From CALINF01 sp039990395 (GTDB lineage: Bacteria > Pseudomonadota > Gammaproteobacteria > Pseudomonadales > Halieaceae): 64,000 nucleotides of DNA. The DNA is taken from contig JBDXFZ010000041.1 in the NCBI GenBank assembly GCA_039990395.1, positions 124,001 to 188,000 of the forward strand, in the 5' to 3' direction. A program made the translations under genes and the position numbers. The first letter of the stretch is position 1; each line of letters begins with the position of its first letter. This document shows, one piece after another, positions 25,757 to 34,561 of this stretch. The notes below the pieces were generated by a model. It made no database searches and had not been told where the DNA came from. It worked only from the letters and a program-made list of their open reading frames with translations.

Positions 25757-26938
25757 TCAAGCGTCCGGGAGACCCAGTACACGCTTGGAGACAATATTCA
25801 GTTGCACCTCAGTTGTGCCCCCTTCGATCGAATTACCTTTGGAGCGCAGCCAGTCGCGCACGACCTGCCCACCACGATAAGCCTCACCCTCCCAGCCGAG
25901 GGCTTCTTCACCACCGACAGCCAGGTTCAGTTCGTTGCGTCTTTTATTGAGCTCGGTACCGTAATACTTAAAGATCGACGAGGCCGGGCCTAAGCCTTGG
26001 CCTGACTTCACTTCGTCACCAATTCGCGCCATGGTGGCACCGAATACAACAGTATCCAGCTGATACTGGGCGAGATTCTGCCGAAGAATGCCATTGGACA
26101 ATCGTCCCTGCTCATCGGCGCCCATCATTTCAACGGCGGCCTCTCCCAATGACTTTTTGGGCGCGCCGCCCATTCCAGAGATCATCTCGCGCTCATGCGT
26201 GAGCAGATATTTAGCAATGGTCCAACCTTTGCCCTCCTCCCCAATCAGGTTAGCCTTGTCGGCGCGGGCGTTGTCGAAGAACGTTTCACAAAATGGCGAA
26301 GAGCCGCTGATCAATTTGATAGGGCGGGCCTCTACACCTGGCTGGTCCATATCAAACAGTACAAAGCTGATGCCTTCGTGCTTGGTGCCAGTATTGTCGG
26401 TGCGCACGAGACAAAAAATCCAATCGGCCTTATCGGCGTACGATGTCCAGACTTTCTGGCCGTTGATCAGATAGTGGTCGCCCTTGTCTTCAGCGCGAGT
26501 TGCCAAGCTGGCAAGATCAGAACCCGCATTAGGCTCAGAATAACCCTGGCACCAGCGTATCTCGCCGCGACAAATGGGTGGTAGATGCTCCAGTTTTTGT
26601 TCCTCGGTACCAAACTGCAGTAATGCTGGCCCAAGCATGGAAATACCGAAGCTATCCAATGCCTGGCGTGCACCAATCCGGGACATTTCCTGCTTCAGTA
26701 CCTTGACCTCCTCAGCACTGAGACCGCCGCCACCGTACTCCTTGGGCCAATGGGGTACCGTCCAGCCTTTTTCAGCCATTCGGTCACACCAGACTTTCTG
26801 GTCTGGGTGGTCCATTTCGGGAATACGCCCGCCGTTGTAAATGTCTTCAAAGCCTGAGACAGGCTGGCGCATTGGTTCGGGGCAGTTGGCTTCCAGCCAG
26901 GTTCTGGTTTCCTGGCGAAATTGGTCTAGCTCGCTCAC
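25757..26938 (-). CDS. Acyl-CoA dehydrogenase, FadE-type with catalytic Glu
   Basis: A 393-residue dehydrogenase. Flavin motifs QGYSEPNAGSDLASL and NGQKVWTSYADKADW are followed by NSIEGGTTEVQLNIVSKRVLG, which sets the base Glu at residue 372. Long-chain and sterol-type FadE proteins show this IxGGTxEVQ ending. It is the first gene of the four-gene operon behind the 27061-27089 promoter, about 115 bp downstream of the predicted start of transcription, and is followed at 28 bp by the Glu-less partner. Confidence 0.93.
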   Translation of the reverse strand: MSELDQFRQETRTWLEANCPEPMRQPVSGFEDIYNGGRIPEMDHPDQKVWCDRMAEKGWTVPHWPKEYGGGGLSAEEVKVLKQEMSRIGARQALDSFGISMLGPALLQFGTEEQKLEHLPPICRGEIRWCQGYSEPNAGSDLASLATRAEDKGDHYLINGQKVWTSYADKADWIFCLVRTDNTGTKHEGISFVLFDMDQPGVEARPIKLISGSSPFCETFFDNARADKANLIGEEGKGWTIAKYLLTHEREMISGMGGAPKKSLGEAAVEMMGADEQGRLSNGILRQNLAQYQLDTVVFGATMARIGDEVKSGQGLGPASSIFKYYGTELNKRRNELNLAVGGEEALGWEGEAYRGGQVVRDWLRSKGNSIEGGTTEVQLNIVSKRVLGLPDA

Positions 26939-27060
26939 TGGACATACCTCTTTGGTTTAAAAGAATTCGAGACGCGGGTCGTCCCAGCACGACACTGGGG
27001 CTCTATCAGGTTAAGCAGCAGCCCAATAGGCAACGACGGCAACGTCAAAATCGGGATTTG

Positions 27061-27089
27061 AACATACAGTATGTTTTGCTGTCTCTCAA
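27061..27089 (-). promoter_or_regulatory. Promoter with overlapping palindromic operator, ACAD-ACAD-ligase-ACAD operon
   Basis: On the minus strand TTGAGA (27084-27089) and TATGTT (27061-27066) are 17 bp apart, and the perfect palindrome ACATACAGTATGT (27062-27074) covers the -10 box. The match to 21331-21359 extends beyond the palindrome for another eight bases downstream (27054-27061). The rest of the 358 bp between 26939 and 27296 holds a hairpin at 27251-27284 and nothing else I can name. Confidence 0.7.
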
Positions 27090-27250
27090 GTATTACCCGG
27101 CTCGCTATCGTAGCCAGAGTGCCTCAAGGATAGTCAAAGTCGCGACAATCGCGAATCAGTACAGCAGCGAAAGTCCGTAGGTAACTCAGTCGGGAGCCTG
27201 GCTGGCTCGGAGGCAAAGGCTTAGTCGCACTCCGCCGAGGGGGTACTTGC

Positions 27251-27284
27251 CACAGGATCAACACCAATCCGTGTTGATCCTGTG
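27251..27284 (-). terminator. Long perfect hairpin downstream of the nitronate-monooxygenase-like gene
   Basis: A 14-bp perfect stem CACAGGATCAACAC/GTGTTGATCCTGTG with a six-base loop, 13 bp after the 27297 stop. The minus-strand tail lacks a clear T run, so it may terminate weakly, need a factor, or stabilise the 3' end. Confidence 0.5.
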
Positions 27285-27296
27285 GGTTTGGTTTAA

Positions 27297-28274
27297 TCAG
27301 GCGCTGAGCTTGCTCGCGAGACGGCGGGTAATAATTTCCTCCGACTCCGTCATAATGCGATCGACCAGCTCCTGGCAGGTTGGAATATCGTGAATCAATC
27401 CGGCCACCATTCCACAGGACCAGGCGCCGATTTCCATCTCACCTTCCATCATGATTTTCGGGTAGACACCTGCTACCTCCTCAATGATGTCCTTAAACTC
27501 GATATCTTTGCCCAGCTCCTGCTCCTTTTGCAGAATTCTCTCGACTGCGTCGTTATTCAGCACCCGCTCTGTATTACGCAGCGGACGCATCACCAGGCGT
27601 GTGTCCAATTCAGAAGCGGCAACGATCGCCGCCTTCACATTGTCATGTACCGGCGCTTCCTTGGTCGCAATGAAGCGCGTTCCCATATTCATCCCTTCCG
27701 CGCCCATCGAAATTGCAGCGACAAGAGAGCGAGCATCTGCCATTCCACCAGATGCTACAAAAGGAATCTCCAGCTCATCTGCCGCACGCGGCAATAAGAT
27801 CATATTGGGAATGTCGTCTTCACCCGGGTGACCACCACACTCAAAGCCATCAACCGACACGGCGTCACATCCAATATTTTGCGCCTTGAGGGAATGGCGT
27901 ACCGAGGTGCACTTGTGAATCACCTTAATTCCAGCGTCCTTCATCGCGGGCATATACTGCTCGGGGCTTCGCCCCGCGGTTTCCACAATTCTCACACCAC
28001 CCTTGATAATCGCGTCGATATACCCGGGATAGTCAGGCGCATTCACCGTTGGTAAAAACGTCAGATTCACTGCAAAGGGCTTATCTGTCATGTCATTACA
28101 CTTGGCGATCTCGTTGGCGAGATCTTCCGGTGTTTTCTGGGTGAGGCCTGTAATGGTGCCAAGCCCCCCCGCGTTGGACACAGCAGCGGCCAGCTCCGCA
28201 AAGCCCACATAGTGCATGCCGCCTTGGATAATGGGGTGTTCAATATTAAATAGTTCAGTGATTGCTGTTTTCAT
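27297..28274 (-). CDS. FMN-dependent nitronate monooxygenase family enzyme (NMO / IpdC-like)
   Basis: A 325-residue TIM-barrel flavoprotein. The N-terminus IEHPIIQGGMHYVG, the VDGFECGGHPGE element near residues 141-152 and the later ASGGMADARSLVAA phosphate-binding loop mark the 2-nitropropane dioxygenase fold. The family includes nitronate monooxygenases, FabK and the actinobacterial IpdC, which acts on a CoA thioester in sterol ring degradation. Here the neighbourhood is acyl-CoA metabolism, so a CoA-ester reductase role is as likely as nitronate oxidation. I took the ATG at 28274, which follows GAGGA, over the upstream in-frame start at 28319. Confidence 0.85.
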   Translation of the reverse strand: MKTAITELFNIEHPIIQGGMHYVGFAELAAAVSNAGGLGTITGLTQKTPEDLANEIAKCNDMTDKPFAVNLTFLPTVNAPDYPGYIDAIIKGGVRIVETAGRSPEQYMPAMKDAGIKVIHKCTSVRHSLKAQNIGCDAVSVDGFECGGHPGEDDIPNMILLPRAADELEIPFVASGGMADARSLVAAISMGAEGMNMGTRFIATKEAPVHDNVKAAIVAASELDTRLVMRPLRNTERVLNNDAVERILQKEQELGKDIEFKDIIEEVAGVYPKIMMEGEMEIGAWSCGMVAGLIHDIPTCQELVDRIMTESEEIITRRLASKLSA

Positions 28275-28398
28275 GCGCTCTTCTTCCTCGACCAGATAAG
28301 GGTTTGGTACCCCAAGCAACGCTCGGGGATTCTCAGGGGGTACAAAAACTAGGCCAAACGGGCGCTCAGATCAAACGCTTTTTTCTCGAGTAGCCAGC

Positions 28399-30447
28399 TC
28401 AGGCAGATGGCCGCAACCAGATAGGTGACGACCACGCCCTTTCCTGAATCGTGGCTGGCAAATCTGCACGCGGGGAAACACCGGCCCGAATAGCGTCCCA
28501 GGTGGACCAACGGCAGGAGGGGTTTTCCAAGGCGCGCACGTAATAAAACGACTCAACGGAGGCGTCAAACTCCGGGTCCTGCCAGAAAGTCTTCAACTCA
28601 TTTGAGCCTGTAGTTCTGTCTACCGAACAGTCATCCAAACTGACTGTTGCTGCATTGTCCGGACAACGATGCGTGACAGGGTCTACCGTACTACCCTCAG
28701 AGCAGGCGACGTCAAATACGCGCTCCATGGGTTGGCCATCTTGTAGCCAGCCTTTGATAACCTGCACCCGCTGCAAGGGGGTGCCATCAGCTTCAGCCGC
28801 CGCCCAAACCAGAAACCGCGGTGACTCTTGCGAACCACCCAATTCACCGCCCATGGCTGTACCCTGCTGATAGGCCGTGCGGACAAGGTCTGTCGCTTCC
28901 AACATCGATTCCTCAAACGCGTGACTGGCGAAAAAGCGCACCATGAGGCGAGGGCCACTGGTCGCAAACGTCTCTTTGCGGCGAAAGGCCTCATAAATCG
29001 ATTCACGAGTATTCTCCTGAGCCCACACACCGGCCAGACCGGATGCAGACCAGTACTCAAATGACGAACTCTCGAGATAAAGCTCGCCGTCGACTTCTGC
29101 CAACAGTTCTGGATCGCGATACTTGAGATAGGTTCCGTACAGCCAAGGTGCTGGAATCGACCCACGGCGCTCAGGCGTGCCATCGAGCAAGCCAGCCTTG
29201 GACGAGAAGGTTTCCTCATCTTGCGATGTGGCCCCCGTGTGCGTGTCGCTGGAGCCAATCAGCCCAAAACGATAGGGGTTCATCACCCCGCCTGCCTGAA
29301 GTGACAACCCACGCAGGTACGCGTCGCGCACGTAACCCCCGGCCGGCTCACTATAAAGTTTGGTGGCAACCCGGTAGGGCGCAATCTCAAAATTGGCCCA
29401 TTCGTCATTCTTTGACAACATTGGATGCGTGTCAGAAGTACCCTTTACCTGGGTCACTTCAACCAACGGCTCGTTACGCAATCGACGCTCGACATAGGCA
29501 TCATCCATCGGGTTGCCCGCCCAGTCAGTCAGCTTAAACATCTGGCCATTAGAGCCGTTGCTATTATGAGGAATTGCCAGGCTCTCGATACCCTGCTCCC
29601 GCAAGCCATCCATCCAAGCCCACAAGCCCTCTGGGTTTTGAGAATTCAGTCGCGAAAACGGAATTGCTGGGAGCTTGTCCGTATTCCTAAATATTACATT
29701 GCGATGTAAGTTACCTCGACTATCGGTCGAGGTGGTGTATTCATAGGCTGCAAATGTGGTGAATACCCCAGGAACATAAGCTTCATCGGCGGCCAATATG
29801 CTGTCGGCCCAAACCGACCTGGTGACGGCATCTGTGATCGTGCTATCGATGCTGCCATCAAGCAGTCCATCAAGAAAGCTCGGGATAGCCTGCCTGAATG
29901 CTTTGCTTCTGGGCAGAAGACTCAACGGGCCAAAATTGTCCGGCGCATTAACATTGTGTAGAACTTCTGTCTCTGGGTACTGGGCAAACTTTGTTGTCGT
30001 GTCCGCAGCCTCCTTGACCAAACCCATAAATACCGCGTGATCGGTTACCGCATAGAAATCCAGAGGACGACGCAGCTGCATCTCGAATCCCGAAGGGTGC
30101 GCAAGGGACTGGCCCTTTGCGTATCGATACGCATCAGCGGGCGTTGCCACAGTCCCGAACACATAGGCATCAAATGAATTGGCGGTATGAACATGCAGGT
30201 CGCCATAATAGGCATTGCGATCGGGGTTAGGCGGTGCTCTACGTGTCAGGATTTCTGTGTTAACAGGGAGCAGGCGATCTTCGCTATTACCGCCTGCAAT
30301 GCCACTATTTTCATCAGACTGCATCTGCGAACCGGAAAACTCGTCATCACCGGAACAACCGATCAGAGCAAGCGTTACGCAAACTGCAAGCAAAGAGGTT
30401 CGCATTAAAAATACTAAGGGCTGCTTACGATTAATCATACAAACCAT
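28399..30447 (-). CDS. DUF3604 family lipoprotein
   Basis: A large predicted lipoprotein of 682 residues. The signal sequence ends with lipobox ALIGC (Cys31 from the first ATG), followed by an Asp/Ser-rich linker. The mature part opens with YGDLHVHT (81-88), a PHP-like metal-binding signature of DUF3604, with FYAVTDHA and SSDTHTG further on as other probable metal sites. Function is not established. The likely place is the periplasmic face of the outer membrane. The start is uncertain: ATGs at 30447, 30438 and 30405 all keep the signal peptide. It is divergent from the M20 gene across 151 bp. Confidence 0.88.
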   Translation of the reverse strand: MVCMINRKQPLVFLMRTSLLAVCVTLALIGCSGDDEFSGSQMQSDENSGIAGGNSEDRLLPVNTEILTRRAPPNPDRNAYYGDLHVHTANSFDAYVFGTVATPADAYRYAKGQSLAHPSGFEMQLRRPLDFYAVTDHAVFMGLVKEAADTTTKFAQYPETEVLHNVNAPDNFGPLSLLPRSKAFRQAIPSFLDGLLDGSIDSTITDAVTRSVWADSILAADEAYVPGVFTTFAAYEYTTSTDSRGNLHRNVIFRNTDKLPAIPFSRLNSQNPEGLWAWMDGLREQGIESLAIPHNSNGSNGQMFKLTDWAGNPMDDAYVERRLRNEPLVEVTQVKGTSDTHPMLSKNDEWANFEIAPYRVATKLYSEPAGGYVRDAYLRGLSLQAGGVMNPYRFGLIGSSDTHTGATSQDEETFSSKAGLLDGTPERRGSIPAPWLYGTYLKYRDPELLAEVDGELYLESSSFEYWSASGLAGVWAQENTRESIYEAFRRKETFATSGPRLMVRFFASHAFEESMLEATDLVRTAYQQGTAMGGELGGSQESPRFLVWAAAEADGTPLQRVQVIKGWLQDGQPMERVFDVACSEGSTVDPVTHRCPDNAATVSLDDCSVDRTTGSNELKTFWQDPEFDASVESFYYVRALENPSCRWSTWDAIRAGVSPRADLPATIQERAWSSPIWLRPSA

Positions 30448-30598
30448 CCAAATGATATTTATTGTCTTCAGACTTGCTGTAGTTGTAGAAGTGCAAGGTA
30501 GTTATATACCACCAAACCCCAACTAGGCAAAAAAGTGGCTGGAGTATTCAACGGACACGTTTTAACCTGAGATGAACTTCTAACCGAGCGCTGTTTCG

Positions 30599-32170
30599 AT
30601 GAAATTTATCTCCTGCCTCTTCGCCTGCCTTTTTGCTTGCCTACCAGCGGCCTATGCTGATCAAGCTTCAGCAGACGCCAAGGCAGTGTCCCGCCCACAG
30701 TTTCGTTTGACAACAGATCAAGCGTACGATTTCTCGACACTTAAACCCTATCGACAGGAACACTCTGGGGTTTACCAATACATCGATCAAAACCTCGATC
30801 AACACTTGGCGAATATTCAGCGCTGGCTGCGCCAACCGTCTATTTCGGCACAAAATATCGGCATTATCGAAATGGCCGAAATGGTTCGCTCTGACCTGTC
30901 TGGTATTGGCTTTAAAGAGGCCGCGATTGTGCCAACGGATGGGCATCCTGGCGTATGGGGATACTTCGATGCGGGCGCTGACAAAACGTTGGTGGTGTAT
31001 TTCATGTACGACGTGCAGCCGGTCAACGAAGAGGATTGGGACAGCCCGCCGTTTGAGGCGCAATTGGTGGACCACGAGCTCGGGCGTGTGTTGATGGCCC
31101 GCGGCGCTACAAATCAAAAAGGGCCACAACGAGCATTCCTCAACGCGTTGGAATCGATAATTGCCGTAGACGGCACACTGCCGGTAAACATAATGATCAC
31201 CGCAGAGGGTGAGGAAGAACTTGGCTCGCCGCACTATGGGCAGATCATCGATGCCTATGAGCAGCGCCTGCAAAGCGCCGACGCAGTACTGTTTCCATTC
31301 AATTCACAGGATCCAAGTGGCAAAGTCGGATTCATTCTTGGCGTAAAGGGCATCCTCTACTTCGAAATGATCGCCCAAGGTGGTCAATGGGGTGGACCAG
31401 CGAATGCCGAAATACACGGTTCATATAAGGCTATTGTGGATTCGCCTGTGTGGCGCCTGACTCAGGCACTGGCGACATTAACGTCGACCGACGGAAATAC
31501 AGTAAAGGTACCTGGCTTCTACGACGGCATACGCCCTCCCAATCAGGAAGAGTCGCTGCTAATCAATGCGGCAATCATCAAACAAGACGATATGGCCATG
31601 CAGCAGCAGCTGGGGGTGAGCCGCTGGATCGATGATAGAACTGGCGTCGATGCGATGCTCGACCTGTTGTACATGCCCACATTGAACATCGATGGAATTT
31701 GGGGTGGATATACCGGTGAAGGCGTTAAAACCATACTGCCTCATAAGGCGTCAGCCAAGGTTGACAGTCGCCTGCCGCCGCCGCTGGATCCGGATAGCAC
31801 CTTAGCCAAGATCAGATCTTATCTGGATAGCGAAGGATTTAGCGACATTGAATTGCGCAAGATGTCGGGTTATCCAGCTGCGCAAACATCTTTTAGTGCG
31901 CCGGCAGTGCAGGCCGCTGCCTCGGTGTTTCTAAAATACGCATCTGATCTGGCGGTCTCGCCACGTATCGCAGGTAGCGCACCTTTTTATCAGTTTACCG
32001 AGCGTTTGAAACTACCCCTGATCCCGGCGGGGATGGGATTTGGATCGGGTGCTCATGCCCCAAATGAGATCATGCTAATTCAACCTGCCGAAGGCGTGCC
32101 AGTGGCAGGGCTCGCCGACATCGAAAAAGCCTACGTCGACTTCATCTATGCATTGGCCAAGAGCGAATAA
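30599..32170 (+). CDS. Secreted M20-family peptidase homologue with altered metal ligands
   Basis: A 523-residue exported protein; the signal peptide ends at about AYA-DQ (residue 20). The overall M20 dipeptidase/carnosinase layout is present, including EGEEELGSP at 203-211 and GAHAPNE with His486. However, the usual GHxDVQP metal His is Met136 in YFMYDVQP, the bridging Asp of RGAxDxKGP is Asn172 in RGATNQKGP, and the third ligand region reads FPFNSQ without the Asp. Two or three of five zinc ligands thus appear lost. It may be a distinct subfamily, a differently metallated hydrolase, or a binding protein. Confidence 0.88.
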   Translation: MKFISCLFACLFACLPAAYADQASADAKAVSRPQFRLTTDQAYDFSTLKPYRQEHSGVYQYIDQNLDQHLANIQRWLRQPSISAQNIGIIEMAEMVRSDLSGIGFKEAAIVPTDGHPGVWGYFDAGADKTLVVYFMYDVQPVNEEDWDSPPFEAQLVDHELGRVLMARGATNQKGPQRAFLNALESIIAVDGTLPVNIMITAEGEEELGSPHYGQIIDAYEQRLQSADAVLFPFNSQDPSGKVGFILGVKGILYFEMIAQGGQWGGPANAEIHGSYKAIVDSPVWRLTQALATLTSTDGNTVKVPGFYDGIRPPNQEESLLINAAIIKQDDMAMQQQLGVSRWIDDRTGVDAMLDLLYMPTLNIDGIWGGYTGEGVKTILPHKASAKVDSRLPPPLDPDSTLAKIRSYLDSEGFSDIELRKMSGYPAAQTSFSAPAVQAAASVFLKYASDLAVSPRIAGSAPFYQFTERLKLPLIPAGMGFGSGAHAPNEIMLIQPAEGVPVAGLADIEKAYVDFIYALAKSE

Positions 32171-32414
32171 AAAATTGGCAAGATCCAACTGAATACCACC
32201 CGGAAAGTGTGGGCGTGGGACCTACTCCACGTAGGTTTCGTTGGTTCTACGCCAATAAAGTATTGAGTGAACTAACCCAGAATCAGGTTTGCCAATGCGA
32301 CAGAGCACAGTATCCTCCTAACCTAGAATCACGGGCTAGAAGCAGGCAAAAAAATTTTGTTTGATGATGCTGGTGGAAACACGCCAATAAGAAAGAAAAG
32401 AAAGGAGGCGAACA

Positions 32415-32696
32415 ATGTCCCAGCTCTCAGAGAAGCAGGCCGACGAATACTGGCGTCGCAATGTGTCATTAATGATCAAGCTTTTGATCATCTGGTTCAT
32501 CGTCAGCTTCGGCTTTGGCATCATATTGGTTGATGTGCTCAATCAGTTCAGGATAGGTGGTTACAAACTGGGATTTTGGTTTGCGCAACAGGGCTCAATT
32601 TATATTTTCGTCATCCTCATTTTTTACTACGCAAGGAAAATGGCCGCGCTGGACAAGGAGTTCCATGTTGAGGAGCACGACGAGGATAGTCACTGA
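32415..32696 (+). CDS. DUF4212 small subunit of Na+/solute symporter
   Basis: A 93-residue membrane protein with two transmembrane helices (about 19-43 and 53-73) and charged ends (EKQADEYWRRN; EEHDEDSH). This is the DUF4212 family, found directly upstream of SSS-family permeases and thought to be their small subunit. The start is clear: AGGAGG lies seven bases before the ATG. The stop overlaps the next start by one base (TGATG), which implies tight coupling. The 244 bp before it hold no gene; I saw no certain promoter there. Confidence 0.92.
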   Translation: MSQLSEKQADEYWRRNVSLMIKLLIIWFIVSFGFGIILVDVLNQFRIGGYKLGFWFAQQGSIYIFVILIFYYARKMAALDKEFHVEEHDEDSH

Positions 32697-34420
32697 TGGA
32701 TCTACAAACGCTGACTTACCTCGTCGTTGGCGCAACATTTGCCCTCTATGTGGGCATCGCTTTCTGGGCGCGCGCCAGCTCAACTGAAGAGTTCTACGTA
32801 GCTGGGGGGCATGTGCACCCCGTGGCCAACGGCATGGCAACCGCGGCCGACTGGATGTCTGCGGCGTCGTTTATCTCCATGGCTGGGCTGATCGCTTTTA
32901 TGGGCTATGGCGGTTCAGTATTTCTGATGGGCTGGACCGGCGGCTATGTCATTCTGGCGATGCTACTTGCACCTTACCTGCGCAAGTACGGCAAGTTTAC
33001 CGTGCCTGAATTCATCGGCGATCGCTTCTATTCCAAAACCGCCCGCGCGGTAGCTGTGCTTTGCCTCATTATCTGCTCGGTGACTTATGTCATCGGTCAG
33101 ATGAAAGGCGTGGGTGTCGCTTTCTCCCGGTTTCTTGAAGTGGACTACGACACAGGGCTCTACATCGGCATGGTGATTGTTCTGTTCTACGCCGTACTGG
33201 GCGGAATGAAAGGCATTACCTATACGCAGATTGCACAGTACTGTGTACTGATTACAGCGTTTACTATTCCTGCCATTTTTATCAGCTTGCAGCTCACAGG
33301 CAACCCAATACCCCAACTAGGATTGGGTAGTACTCTGGCAGGCTCCGACACCTATCTCCTCGATCGTCTCGATCTGATCGTGACAGACCTTGGTTTTAAG
33401 GAGTACACAACCGATACGCGCCTGTCTGGCCTGAACATGTTTGCGTTCACTCTATCATTGATGATTGGCACAGCGGGATTACCCCATGTCATCATCCGAT
33501 TCTTTACCGTGCCCAAAGTGAAAGATGCGCGCAGCTCAGCAGGTTGGGCCTTGGTTTTTATTGCCATTCTCTACACCACAGCGCCAGCGGTTGCCGCTAT
33601 GGCGCGATTGAATTTGATGGAGACCATAGAGCCTCAACCCGGACAATATCTAGCCTATGAAGAGAGGCCTCAATGGTTCAAAACCTGGGAGACAACAGGA
33701 CTACTCAAACACGAAGATAAGAACGACGACGGACTGATTCAGTACAGTGCAGATCAGAAGCAAAATGAGATGGTCAAGATAGACAACGATATCCTGGTAT
33801 TGGCAAACCCCGAGATTGCGCGCTTGCCCAACTGGGTCATCGCGCTTGTTGCCGCGGGAGGGTTGGCAGCTGCCCTCTCTACCGCCGCTGGTTTGTTACT
33901 GGCTATCGCCTCGGCCATTTCTCATGACCTCCTCAAAGGCATCGTGATGCCCGGCATCTCCGAAAAGCGAGAACTTTTGGCCAGCCGAATTGCAATGATT
34001 GTTGCTGTATTAGGCGCGGGTTATCTTGGCCTCAATCCACCTGGCTTTGCCGCGGGCACGGTCGCCCTGGCCTTCGGGCTTGCAGCCTCGTCTATTTTCC
34101 CAGCGCTAATGATGGGGATTTTTTCCAAGCGAACGACAAAAGAGGCGGCAATAGCAGGCATGCTGGCCGGTATTGGCGTCACCTTGTTCTACGTCTTTCA
34201 GCACAAGGGCATCATGTTTATACCAGGCACCGCGTTTTTGGGTGACATGCCGGAAAACTGGTTCCTTGGCATTGAGCCCAACGCATTTGGTGTGGTCGGC
34301 GCTATCGTAAACTTTAGCGTTGCGTTTATTGTCACGCGCGTTACCCAAGCTCCACCGCAGGACGTTCAAGACTTGGTAGACAACATTCGGCTACCCATCG
34401 GCAGCACGGAGACGCATTGA
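32696..34420 (+). CDS. Sodium:solute symporter, SSS family (VC_2705-like)
   Basis: A 574-residue inner-membrane permease with about 13 hydrophobic segments. The SSS features include FYVAGGHVHPVANGMATAAD near the start, the conserved GSVFLMGWTGGY and the region ATTGATG-like AAALSTAAGLLLAIASAISHD that lines the transport path. Related systems move acetate, pyruvate or other carboxylates with Na+. The loop at about residues 341-350 reads DKNDDGLIQ, like an EF-hand calcium loop lacking its last acidic ligand. Pairing with DUF4212 places it in the two-subunit branch of the family. Confidence 0.92.
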   Translation: MDLQTLTYLVVGATFALYVGIAFWARASSTEEFYVAGGHVHPVANGMATAADWMSAASFISMAGLIAFMGYGGSVFLMGWTGGYVILAMLLAPYLRKYGKFTVPEFIGDRFYSKTARAVAVLCLIICSVTYVIGQMKGVGVAFSRFLEVDYDTGLYIGMVIVLFYAVLGGMKGITYTQIAQYCVLITAFTIPAIFISLQLTGNPIPQLGLGSTLAGSDTYLLDRLDLIVTDLGFKEYTTDTRLSGLNMFAFTLSLMIGTAGLPHVIIRFFTVPKVKDARSSAGWALVFIAILYTTAPAVAAMARLNLMETIEPQPGQYLAYEERPQWFKTWETTGLLKHEDKNDDGLIQYSADQKQNEMVKIDNDILVLANPEIARLPNWVIALVAAGGLAAALSTAAGLLLAIASAISHDLLKGIVMPGISEKRELLASRIAMIVAVLGAGYLGLNPPGFAAGTVALAFGLAASSIFPALMMGIFSKRTTKEAAIAGMLAGIGVTLFYVFQHKGIMFIPGTAFLGDMPENWFLGIEPNAFGVVGAIVNFSVAFIVTRVTQAPPQDVQDLVDNIRLPIGSTETH

Positions 34421-34561
34421 TTCCTTAGAACCCTGCTCCCACGGTTATGTAAACCCAAAAGGATTCGCTGGCGTCACCCAGTGGAAAGCCATGCAGCAGC
34501 AAGTCAAAAGGGCAGGTCTGGAAATACCCGGCACCGAAAGCATTGCCACCGTGGACAGATG

